Shown here: positions 29,407-34,326 of the stretch, piece after piece
Numbering within the stretch: position 1 is the first letter of the stretch
How the letters are laid out: each line of letters starts with the position of its first letter
Virus record (IMG/VR): IMGVR_UViG_3300034021_001102
Span: 1-34,326 of that record
DNA: 34,326 nucleotides
Direction: 5' to 3' (one strand)
Source: a virus
The notes under the pieces: model-generated
Database searches by the model: none
The model's input: only the letters and a program-made list of their open reading frames with translations
What the model was told of the DNA's origin: nothing
Translations under genes and position numbers: made by a program

Positions 29407-29435
29407 AATGTAGGCTAAGGCAAGCCTAAAGTCAA
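29407..29435 (-). promoter_or_regulatory. Putative promoter for the tail operon
   Basis: Minus strand: TTGACT (29435-29430), 17 bp, TACATT (29412-29407), 7 nt, GTG at 29399. The spacer carries TAGGCTTGCCTTAGCCTA, an imperfect palindrome that could hold an operator. As before 3186 and 17760, the start codon lies at the expected transcription start. Confidence 0.5.
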
Positions 29436-29737
29436 CTGCGTTTTAGGGCTTTCTCGACGGCCACAATAAAACCCATCTGTTTCTTTGGGCACTCCGGACA
29501 CATATGCTCCGGTCCTTTTTTGTACGCCCCGCAACATCCGTCCTCCTCTTTCTCGTACTCCTCTTCTTCCTCGTAATCTTCGTCTTCGGACTCACAAGAA
29601 ACTGCAACACCCCCTAACTCCAAAGGGACTAGCTTGCCCCCCATTACCAAAAACTTGCCGCTAAGACTGAACGGCTTTACATTGGCGTCCTGCGGGAGCT
29701 GGAGACCGGAAGGGATAGTAATGGCGTTCTTTTTCAC
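29432..29737 (-). CDS. Acidic protein with C-terminal cysteine cluster
   Basis: This 101-residue protein begins at GTG 29737 in a GTGA overlap with the amidase stop. A beta-rich N-terminus (AITIPSGLQLPQDANVKPFS) precedes an extreme Glu/Tyr/Asp block (EDEDYEEEEEYEKEED), then DGCCGAYKKGPEHMCPECPKK with five cysteines, which could bind zinc or an Fe-S cluster. No family recognised. Its place right after the lysis amidase and before the fibre operon is odd, and a regulator or packaging decoy of acidic character is only speculation. Confidence 0.65.
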   Translation of the reverse strand: MKKNAITIPSGLQLPQDANVKPFSLSGKFLVMGGKLVPLELGGVAVSCESEDEDYEEEEEYEKEEDGCCGAYKKGPEHMCPECPKKQMGFIVAVEKALKRS

Positions 29738-30363
29738 TGCAGAAATTTATGGATTGCTGCGGCGTATAATAGCCCTAATTCATTTACTTTGATACTAAAA
29801 AATGCAGTTTCCTCAGGATTTGAGCCGAAGAATGGCTCACAAATAATTGACGGGCAGTGGGTTTTGGACAGAAACGCTGCGCCCCTTGAGCTTTCGTCTT
29901 TTGGCTTGATGCCCCGATCCTTCCGGCCCGCATACACAAAAGCGAAGTCCTTTCGGAATACTTCTGCCAGCTTTTGGCTCTTCTTGCTGGTCTTCCAGTA
30001 CAGCCATTCATGGCCCTCGGCCTTCTGGCTACTCGACGAGTTGAAGTGCAGCTCAATGGCAACGTCTACGGCCTTCTGCTTGAGGTCGGCAGCGAGCCAG
30101 CTCATGGCCGCGCCGTAGCTGTTGCCCTCGTAATGATCGTAGAAGTGGACTACGTGACCGTATTTCTTGAGCTTCGCGGCAGCGACAAGACCGACCATGC
30201 GGTTAAACTTGTGCTCGTTCATGCCGTCCGTATTGACAGCGCCCTTGTCGTTGCCTCGGCTATGGCCTACGCAGACTCCGATAACCTTTCCGGTCTCGGT
30301 TCGCAGCGGCGGCTCGTCGCAAAAATAGAGGATTTTTTTCAACACTGTGAGGATGGTGGCCAT
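29734..30363 (-). CDS. N-acetylmuramoyl-L-alanine amidase endolysin (Amidase_3-like)
   Basis: From the ATG at 30363 this is 209 residues, a single catalytic domain without a recognisable cell wall-binding part. The zinc ligands of the Amidase_3 fold are visible: VGHSRG (His 34), GMNEHKF (Glu 50) and IELHFNS (His 106); the catalytic Glu is in CEPFFGSN (Glu 176). It cuts the bond between N-acetylmuramic acid and L-Ala in peptidoglycan. No signal peptide is seen, so it needs a holin. It follows two small basic proteins and the spanin and holin-like genes on the same strand. A start at 30480 would overlap the upstream gene and is rejected. Confidence 0.85.
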   Translation of the reverse strand: MATILTVLKKILYFCDEPPLRTETGKVIGVCVGHSRGNDKGAVNTDGMNEHKFNRMVGLVAAAKLKKYGHVVHFYDHYEGNSYGAAMSWLAADLKQKAVDVAIELHFNSSSSQKAEGHEWLYWKTSKKSQKLAEVFRKDFAFVYAGRKDRGIKPKDESSRGAAFLSKTHCPSIICEPFFGSNPEETAFFSIKVNELGLLYAAAIHKFLQ

Positions 30364-30364
30364 T

Positions 30365-30601
30365 TCACTTACGGTACTTAGCGGTTTTCTCGGCAATGCT
30401 TTTGGGCTGCGGAACAAACTGCTTGCCCTTCGACATGCCTTCTCGTTTCGCTCGGCTAGTCGCCGCGTACTCGGCGGCACTTAGATTCTTGATTGCGGCT
30501 TCAGGCAAGTATCGCTCTCCGGTCTCGGAGGACGGCTTGCCGCTCTTAGTCCGCCAGTTCTGTTCGGTCCAGTACTTGAGGGATTTTTGTGGCGCTTTCA
30601 T
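30365..30601 (-). CDS. Small conserved basic protein (WRTKSGKPS motif)
   Basis: This 78-residue, very basic protein contains SLKYWTEQNWRTKSGKPSS and TGERYLPEAAIKNLSAAEYA, then KGKQFVPQPKSIAEKTAKYR. The pattern is one I recall from many cyanobacterial-phage and other marine viral proteins as a short DUF with unknown function, probably linked with the virion; this is unverified. It is one of few genes here with a strong Shine-Dalgarno-like run (AAAGGAGGGGG) upstream. It is coupled (ATGA) with the previous gene and followed by the amidase after TGAA. Confidence 0.75.
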   Translation of the reverse strand: MKAPQKSLKYWTEQNWRTKSGKPSSETGERYLPEAAIKNLSAAEYAATSRAKREGMSKGKQFVPQPKSIAEKTAKYRK

Positions 30602-30774
30602 TTGTAGCCCCCTCCTTTAGATTTGTAGAGTCGAGCTAGAAGCTGTGCCTTGCGGGCGGACCATTGTCCTGCCTTTGTGCCGTGGGTCTCTTTGGCCTTG
30701 ATTTGCTCAAACAATCGTTTACGCATTTCAGGCTTCGTGTAGTTGCCAGCCTCGTTGACTCTGGACTCTTTCAT
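30598..30774 (-). CDS. Small conserved basic protein (RVNEAGNYTKP motif)
   Basis: This 58-residue protein reads MKESRVNEAGNYTKPEMRKR, then LFEQIKAKETHG and a Lys/Gln/Arg-rich end (WSARKAQLLARLYKSKGGGY). The same order (this protein just before a WRTKSGKPS protein) is, from memory, common in marine phages, so the pair is probably functionally linked. Basic residues suggest binding to DNA or to a virion surface. The gene is too short for a long-ORF screen but its overlaps at both ends (ATGA) support it. Confidence 0.7.
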   Translation of the reverse strand: MKESRVNEAGNYTKPEMRKRLFEQIKAKETHGTKAGQWSARKAQLLARLYKSKGGGYK

Positions 30775-30947
30775 CGTTTACGGAACATACGATACAATGT
30801 AACACAGCCCACTGCAATACCAATGAGCAGAGAAACGATTCGAAGTCCGTATTCCAGCTGCTCTTGCATGCTGGTCAATAATCCCAAAAAACTGGCGGTT
30901 GTTCCAGCAAAACCTTCCAACGCAGTTCTATGAGGGTCGCCCGTCAT
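30771..30947 (-). CDS. Small membrane protein, candidate holin
   Basis: This 58-residue protein has a short hydrophobic stretch (EGFAGTTASFLGLLTSM) and a full transmembrane segment (LRIVSLLIGIAVGCVTLY) followed by a basic C-terminus RMFRKR. Length, position between the spanins and the small basic genes, and the amidase nearby fit a holin or antiholin. Its ATG overlaps the o-spanin stop and its stop overlaps the next ATG. Another small membrane protein lies at 31250-31405, so either may be the actual holin. Confidence 0.6.
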   Translation of the reverse strand: MTGDPHRTALEGFAGTTASFLGLLTSMQEQLEYGLRIVSLLIGIAVGCVTLYRMFRKR

Positions 30948-31162
30948 TTGCCGATGATGATAGCGCGTTGATAGCTATAGTCGCTATGAAACTTTTGGCC
31001 TCTGCCAGCCAAAGTTCCTTCACGAAACTGGTAGACCTTATTCGGCAGGAGGGTCACTGTCGGCGGATCGTACAGTGAGCTTTCGTTTGTAGCGCTTCGC
31101 CAGCCGCTCGATACGCAGCTTTGAAGCAGCATCGCCGTTAGCAGCCAGCCGATCGATCTCAT
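30944..31162 (-). CDS. Outer-membrane spanin lipoprotein (o-spanin), starting inside the i-spanin gene
   Basis: From the ATG at 31162 this is 72 residues: MRSIGWLLTAMLLQSC is a lipoprotein signal peptide with lipobox LQSC, so Cys 16 would be lipidated, followed by SSGWRSATNESSLYDPP and a mature domain of about 57 residues. It begins within the upstream ORF in another frame, the classical Rz/Rz1 overlapping layout, and extends 94 nt beyond it. O-spanin and i-spanin together would fuse outer and inner membranes at lysis, implying a Gram-negative host. A reading starting at 31213 would add a non-signal stretch and is rejected. Confidence 0.7.
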   Translation of the reverse strand: MRSIGWLLTAMLLQSCVSSGWRSATNESSLYDPPTVTLLPNKVYQFREGTLAGRGQKFHSDYSYQRAIIIGK

Positions 31163-31253
31163 CCTCAATGAGGTCGAGTTCCCGTTCACGCTGCCACCGC
31201 ACCCATTCGACATAAGCTAAGAGTGCGGCGGTTAGCGCGGGCAGGGGGTTCAT
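31038..31253 (-). CDS. Inner-membrane spanin (i-spanin)
   Basis: This 71-residue protein starts at an ATGA overlap with the small holin-like gene. The N-terminus is a short membrane anchor (LPALTAALLAYVEWVRW) and the rest a highly charged helix (RERELDLIEDEIDRLAANGD, then SKLRIERLAKRYKRKL), as expected for a periplasmic coiled coil. The o-spanin ORF starts within this gene in another frame. The short coiled coil is within the small end of the family's range. Function is inferred from this pairing and from adjacency to holin and amidase genes. Confidence 0.65.
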   Translation of the reverse strand: MNPLPALTAALLAYVEWVRWQRERELDLIEDEIDRLAANGDAASKLRIERLAKRYKRKLTVRSADSDPPAE

Positions 31254-31405
31254 TTTGAAGCGTCGGCGGCCTTGACCAGACCGACTCCGGCTGTGATTGC
31301 GGCGATTGTTGCGCCGAAGTCAATGCTCTGCCCGTTGAGCAAAGCAACAGCTGCGTTAACGACGGCGGCGAGGATAGTCAGAATTCCTAAGGCAGTAGTT
31401 TTCAT
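31250..31405 (-). CDS. Small membrane protein, holin candidate
   Basis: The 51-residue product has two hydrophobic segments, ALGILTILAAVVNAAVALL (about 5-23) and FGATIAAITAGVGLVKAA (about 30-47), with a polar loop NGQSID between them and a short C-terminal tail. Small phage proteins with this 'IDFGATIAAITAGVGLV-A-DASK' ending are common and are often annotated as holins. It overlaps the upstream and downstream genes by ATGA. Two membrane proteins flanking the spanin pair may be holin and antiholin. Confidence 0.6.
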   Translation of the reverse strand: MKTTALGILTILAAVVNAAVALLNGQSIDFGATIAAITAGVGLVKAADASK

Positions 31406-31632
31406 CGTGCTGGTTTTTGGGGTTGTGACATCGCCGCTTCAACAGCGGTCATGAAATCGGCTTCCTCTTCCGGAGTCATCTCCGGCTCTTCGGCTTCGCC
31501 TTCAGGAATCGGCATGCCGTCGACCGCAAGGGCGTAGAGCATTCCGTCACGCATCTCAAAGGTCACCGGAAGCTCGAACGTCTTTTCGGTCGGAGGCTCC
31601 ATGCCCTCCGGTACAGGAATGTATGCTGGCAT
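31402..31632 (-). CDS. Small acidic protein
   Basis: From the ATG at 31632 this is 76 residues. The N-terminus is Pro-rich (MPAYIPVPEGMEPPTEKTFE) with a beta-like centre (LPVTFEMRDGMLYALAVDGM) and a strongly acidic C-terminal helix (EEPEMTPEEEADFMTAVEAA). A TTG at 31650 is in frame but would place the start inside the hairpin. It overlaps the holin-like gene by ATGA. No family recognised. Confidence 0.65.
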   Translation of the reverse strand: MPAYIPVPEGMEPPTEKTFELPVTFEMRDGMLYALAVDGMPIPEGEAEEPEMTPEEEADFMTAVEAAMSQPQKPAR

Positions 31633-31646
31633 TTTAGGGAAAGGGT

Positions 31647-31675
31647 GCAACTGTCAAGGATTGCTTGACAGTTGC
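31647..31675 (-). promoter_or_regulatory. 12-bp perfect hairpin between the decoration and small acidic genes
   Basis: GCAACTGTCAAG (31647-31658) and CTTGACAGTTGC (31664-31675) pair perfectly around GATTG. The minus-strand transcript has no U tract after it (ACCCTTTCCC), so it is not a classic terminator. It ends 15 nt before the next ATG. An embedded TTGACA may also serve as a -35. RNA processing or partial attenuation are possible. Confidence 0.6.
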
Positions 31676-31686
31676 TGGTTTGGGGT

Positions 31687-32259
31687 TTACGTAGCGGGAA
31701 CAAGGTTTGCGTAATCGGCAATCTGTGTGAGACTGACGAGCACAACAACCTGACCTGCGGTGAGTTCATCCAGTGCTTGCGAGTTGGCGGCAGGATCGAA
31801 CGTGATCAACAGATTCTGGTCCGAAGCAGTGACAACATCAATTTCGTTGACGGTGTCAATTTCAGCTCCGGTGTTTTCCACCACGTCCTTTGAAAGGAGA
31901 GACTTGGAGGCGATATAGCCATCAGCATCTCCAGTGCGCCCGACAAAGGCATTCACTGCGGTAAGACCTGTAAACGCCGTAGTGATGACAAGGCGTGCCT
32001 TATCAATAACGGAGTTGGCAGGAATCGCCATCAATGTAATAACTTCATCGGTGTCGTTAGTAGTCTGCGCTACAAGCTCCGCATTGTTGTAGTTGATCAC
32101 CCATGCGTGGGTAAACCCTTGGGCAACAAGCGCAGCAGGAAGAGCCTTCACCTTCGACGCGCCTGAGTAAGAACCGGAAGCATCAGCCACCGGAACCAAG
32201 TCGTTTGCGCTAAGGCTGGAGAGTTTTGGGAGGATCGAAAGGTCGTCGAGAGTAGGCAT
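31687..32259 (-). CDS. Putative head decoration or minor capsid protein
   Basis: This 190-residue protein lies directly after the capsid gene. It is rich in Ala, Val, Asp and Thr with a strand-rich pattern: SANDLVPVADASGSYSGASK, VITLMAIPANSVIDKARLVI, NAFVGRTGDADGYIASKSLL. Proteins of this kind after the major capsid are often decoration or fibre-like head proteins. Its ATG has the leader AACCCCCTACTAC shared with the capsid gene. Strong hairpins lie at both ends, which may set its expression apart from neighbours. No diagnostic motif is present. Confidence 0.55.
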   Translation of the reverse strand: MPTLDDLSILPKLSSLSANDLVPVADASGSYSGASKVKALPAALVAQGFTHAWVINYNNAELVAQTTNDTDEVITLMAIPANSVIDKARLVITTAFTGLTAVNAFVGRTGDADGYIASKSLLSKDVVENTGAEIDTVNEIDVVTASDQNLLITFDPAANSQALDELTAGQVVVLVSLTQIADYANLVPAT

Positions 32260-32263
32260 AATG

Positions 32264-32276
32264 GTAGTAGGGGGTT
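32264..32276 (-). promoter_or_regulatory. C-rich start leader AACCCCCTACTAC (copy 1)
   Basis: On the minus strand AACCCCCTACTAC lies 4 nt before the ATG at 32259. It is identical to the one before the capsid ATG (33655-33667). A shorter relative, AACCCCCTT, precedes the ATG at 26183. It replaces a Shine-Dalgarno site and may be a translation enhancer. Confidence 0.55.
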
Positions 32277-32278
32277 GT

Positions 32279-32316
32279 GCTGGCGAGCCCTACCTTTTAC
32301 AGTAGAGCCCGCCAGC
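32279..32316 (-). promoter_or_regulatory. 15-bp hairpin after the capsid gene
   Basis: The minus-strand RNA can pair GCTGGCGGGCTCTAC (32316-32302) with GTAGGGCTCGCCAGC (32293-32279), 15 bp with two G-U pairs, around TGTAAAAG. The palindrome GGTTAACC (32317-32324) lies between it and the capsid stop. No U tract follows (ACAACCCC), so full termination is unlikely. It may be an RNase III site, a stability element or a partial terminator giving more capsid than downstream mRNA. Confidence 0.65.
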
Positions 32317-32324
32317 GGTTAACC

Positions 32325-33653
32325 TTAGGCAGCAGGAGTGGTGCTGGTGCGCTTGAAGAGGATCACATAACCGAATTCGGTTTTGATCGGCTTCGAGGCA
32401 GAAGCAAGCACGCCACGGAAGAAACCAATCGTGCCGTCCGGATTGAGTTCGACAGATGGGATGTTTTTCCATGCGAACTTGCCGCGATAGTTGACCGGAT
32501 CAAAGGTCAAGCCGTTCGAGCCAGTGATCGGCTCCGGAATCTGCGACTCCATCACGTCCTGATGAAGGATGTATGCAGCTTCGTAGTCGGCGGTTTCGTA
32601 ACCCGAATTGAGCGAGATCACGCCGCTGGAAGCGGAGTACGGAGACACGCGGGTAAGCGTTCCGGATGACGCGGTGAAACGCGGCGCAAGATCGTCGATC
32701 AGGTGGTAGAAGCCACGGAAGGACTTCTCGATACCCAACGGAGCGATGAGCTCGCTGACCTTCGCGTTGTTGTAACGAACGTCGTCGCGGAATCCGGCTT
32801 CGGTCTGGAGCGCGTAGGACGCTTCGGACGAGCAGACCAGCGCAAAGACCGGACGGGCGTTCTCGCGACCGTAAGCGTTCGTGCCAGCTCCGGCACGGAC
32901 CAAACGGAAGTAGATCGAGTCGAGGATCTTGTTGCTGATGTTCGCGGACGGGGTGTAGTCGATATCGACGCCGGACGACACGAAGTCGTTGTTGAGGTCG
33001 ATGCTGACGGTCGCCGTGTTCTCCTTCTTAGTGCTAGCGGAGACGTCGATCGTGGTAACGAACGGAGTTCCGGTGGAAAGACAAGGCACGAAGTTCGCGC
33101 ACAGCTTGTCGTACTCGTCACGGTAACGCTCTTCCCAAGAGTAGCGGGTCGAGTCGGTCAGCGCGTCCATCACAGCGCGAAGCTGCTCTTGGCGGTAAGC
33201 GGCGAAGCGGAGGTCTTCCACGTTGATGCGCGGCGACTCCACAACGGCACGCTTCAGCGAGTACTGCTTGAGCTGGCGAGCGAACGAGATGAACGCTTTG
33301 CCGTCAGTAGGACCAATGTTGGTGTCACGCGCACCGGTGATGATCTGGCTGACCGTGCTGGTCGTCAAAAGGCTCTCAGAGGTGTCAGCGCCGACGTCCG
33401 TCCAGCTCGTTCCGAAGAGAATCGAGCCGTTGGCTTCGGTCACAGGCAGTGCGCGATCATAGATCAGCGTGCCTAAGGTATAGCCCATTCCGTCAGGAAA
33501 GGCGGTTTGCTTGATGAGGTCCATCCACGGCGACACGTGAAGCGTGCGACGGTGAATGTCCTGACCGATCCGGTTCGCTTCTTGCGTAAGGATCGTGTCG
33601 ATATTGGTGGTTCCGTCCGTTTGGGTGAACGTTTGACCTGCTAGAATAGCCAT
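32325..33653 (-). CDS. Major capsid protein
   Basis: This 442-residue protein is the best major capsid candidate: correct size, next to a scaffold-like gene, on the late strand, with its own long leader and promoter-like element, and flanked by a decoration-like gene. The N-terminal arm reads MAILAGQTFTQTDGTTNIDT, then IGQDIHRRTLHVSPWMDLIK. Central parts such as ARPVFALVCSSEASYALQTE and a C-terminal strand-rich region fit an HK97-fold without N-terminal protease region. It would form the icosahedral shell. No sequence motif is diagnostic. The ATG at 33653 follows AACCCCCTACTAC and a short AT spacer, with no Shine-Dalgarno sequence. Confidence 0.75.
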   Translation of the reverse strand: MAILAGQTFTQTDGTTNIDTILTQEANRIGQDIHRRTLHVSPWMDLIKQTAFPDGMGYTLGTLIYDRALPVTEANGSILFGTSWTDVGADTSESLLTTSTVSQIITGARDTNIGPTDGKAFISFARQLKQYSLKRAVVESPRINVEDLRFAAYRQEQLRAVMDALTDSTRYSWEERYRDEYDKLCANFVPCLSTGTPFVTTIDVSASTKKENTATVSIDLNNDFVSSGVDIDYTPSANISNKILDSIYFRLVRAGAGTNAYGRENARPVFALVCSSEASYALQTEAGFRDDVRYNNAKVSELIAPLGIEKSFRGFYHLIDDLAPRFTASSGTLTRVSPYSASSGVISLNSGYETADYEAAYILHQDVMESQIPEPITGSNGLTFDPVNYRGKFAWKNIPSVELNPDGTIGFFRGVLASASKPIKTEFGYVILFKRTSTTPAA

Positions 33654-33887
33654 AGTAGTAGGGGGTTAGTTTGGGTGGAAGTTGAAGTTATTCGTTTCCG
33701 GTTGGAAACAAACGGTTGGTTTTTGTTGTCGCTGAAGCAGGCGACAGGCGCATAGGCCCTTAGCTTCAAGTTCCCATCAATCTGCCCTTACCGTTAGAAT
33801 CGGGATTCGCCTTTTGGGCTGGCTCCGAAGCGGGCCATCGGTGTTGCAAACTTCAGGTGCGCACGTAGTTTCGCCGCTAATGGAAAA
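33654..33887 (-). promoter_or_regulatory. Structured leader of the capsid gene
   Basis: These 234 nt contain no convincing ORF. Several small inverted repeats are visible: GTTTCC/GGAAAC (33694-33709), TGTCGC/GCGACA (33727-33746) and GAATC/GATTC (33797-33808). The last 13 bases before the start region are AACCCCCTACTAC (33667-33655). Together with the -35-like motif at 33888-33904, this is a long, probably folded 5' leader for capsid mRNA. I do not recognise a named RNA class. Confidence 0.5.
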
Positions 33888-33904
33888 GTTGTCAACTAAA
33901 AAAG
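33888..33904 (-). promoter_or_regulatory. TTGTCAAC-type motif, copy C (possible capsid promoter -35)
   Basis: Plus strand GTTGTCAACTAAAAAAG, minus strand CTTTTTTAGTTGACAAC, immediately after the scaffold stop. TTGACA is at 33895-33890 with a T-rich upstream part; 17 bp downstream GAAACT is a poor -10. It matches the core of copies at 789 and 17791. Likely promoter or regulatory element for capsid transcription. Confidence 0.45.
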
Positions 33905-34326
33905 TTATCGACCCCCAAAAGCAGCGGTTACGGCCTCAAGGAAAGACTTTCCGTCGGCGGTCGTGGGCGTGCCTGCGGTGTTGAGCGAGCCGCCTCCGGC
34001 CTTCGGCGTCGCGCCGTCGTACTCGGCGAGCCGTTCAGTCAACGCATCGACCTCCTTTTGGAGGGCAACGTACTGGCGGGCAATGTTCGGCAGCAGCTTC
34101 GCGGCCATCGCCTGATAGGTTCCGGTTACGGGATCAAGGACAGTCGGCTCTTGTTCGGCGGCCTCAGCAGCAAGCTGCTTGAGATCCAGCCCGTCAATGG
34201 CGGCAATGAACGGCAGCTTCGAGCGGAGTTTCTCAGCGACCGAATCCGCCGCACTACGGCGCTGCTCGGCACGCTCAATCAAATACTGCTGCTGGCGTTG
34301 CTCTTCCAGCATTTGAGCCTCAGCGG
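33905..34326 (-). CDS. Scaffold-like protein, cut at the window end (partial)
   Basis: The frame is open from the window end to the stop at 33905. The first in-frame ATG is at 34312, but codons upstream (Ala-Glu-Ala-Gln) remain open, so the start probably lies outside. The visible part is a charged helical protein (LEEQRQQQYLIERAEQRRSA; KLLPNIARQYVALQKEVDAL) with a Pro/Gly-rich acidic centre and a C-terminal segment KSFLEAVTAAFGGR. That composition, and position just before the capsid gene, fit a scaffold protein that guides shell assembly. No protease motif is seen. The truncated N-terminus could be the C-terminal part of the protein at the left edge; see findings. Confidence 0.65.
   Translation of the reverse strand, partial: AEAQMLEEQRQQQYLIERAEQRRSAADSVAEKLRSKLPFIAAIDGLDLKQLAAEAAEQEPTVLDPVTGTYQAMAAKLLPNIARQYVALQKEVDALTERLAEYDGATPKAGGGSLNTAGTPTTADGKSFLEAVTAAFGGR

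Noticed and set aside
31647-31675. Rho-independent terminator call for the hairpin
   Set aside because: No U tract follows the stem on the minus strand, and downstream genes are tightly coupled and likely need read-through.
32703-33476. 257-codon plus-strand ORF inside the capsid gene
   Set aside because: It is a shadow frame of the capsid gene, rich in Val, Arg and Asp from antisense codons, with no domain.
1-34326. tRNA genes, CRISPR arrays, integrase and attachment sites
   Set aside because: None could be recognised by eye on either strand; weak cloverleaf-like pairings in coding regions were not pursued.

Overview
The window is a large part of a tailed double-stranded DNA phage genome (Caudoviricetes). 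It carries a large terminase, major capsid protein, scaffold-like protein, receptor-binding fibres, a lysis cassette with overlapping spanins, and a full replication module (family A DNA polymerase, primase-helicase, SNF2-type helicase, Cas4-like exonuclease). No long tape-measure gene is present and the tail genes look like those of short-tailed phages, so a podovirus-like particle is the best guess. I see no integrase, repressor, RNA polymerase, tRNA, CRISPR array or insertion sequence. Genes are packed tightly, mostly with ATGA or TAATG overlaps, and the standard code with TAA, TAG and TGA stops is used.

Layout. (1) 1-770, minus: a coiled-coil protein cut by the window edge and a small conserved phage protein. 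(2) 859-1179, plus: a degenerate metallopeptidase-like protein. (3) 1304-3112, minus: large terminase. (4) 3186-16160, plus: one long early and replication operon, starting divergently from terminase with an HTH protein, then a stand-alone DnaA domain IV protein, a RuvC-like resolvase, a nucleotide-pool enzyme, many small unknowns, helicase, Cas4-like exonuclease, putative ssDNA-binding protein, DNA polymerase and primase-helicase. (5) 16130-17760, minus: nuclease, adaptor-like virion protein, small basic protein. (6) 17860-19106, plus: two repeat-rich putative virion proteins. (7) 19111-29399, minus: tail and fibre genes, including a 1185-residue protein with an NHL beta-propeller and two copies of an 'N-domain protein plus fibre' unit. 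(8) 29432-31632, minus: lysis region. (9) 31687-34326, minus: head genes (putative decoration protein, major capsid, scaffold).

Both window edges fall in the same minus-strand head operon and no portal gene is present. The missing piece between the edges probably carries the portal, so the window looks like most of a circularly permuted map opened inside the head operon.

Expression. Most starts lack a Shine-Dalgarno sequence. Several sigma70-like promoters (TTGAC- with 16-17 bp spacing) lie so close to start codons that leaderless transcripts are likely. Degenerate 7-bp tandem repeats run into three plus-strand start codons. Three minus-strand genes share a C-rich AACCCCCT leader. Two strong hairpins without U tracts flank the gene after the capsid.

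Host. It cannot be fixed from sequence. Rare Shine-Dalgarno sites, heptamer repeats and an Ig/NHL-propeller style common in Verrucomicrobiota and Planctomycetota point weakly there. Several small genes resemble, from memory, proteins of marine and cyanobacterial phages.
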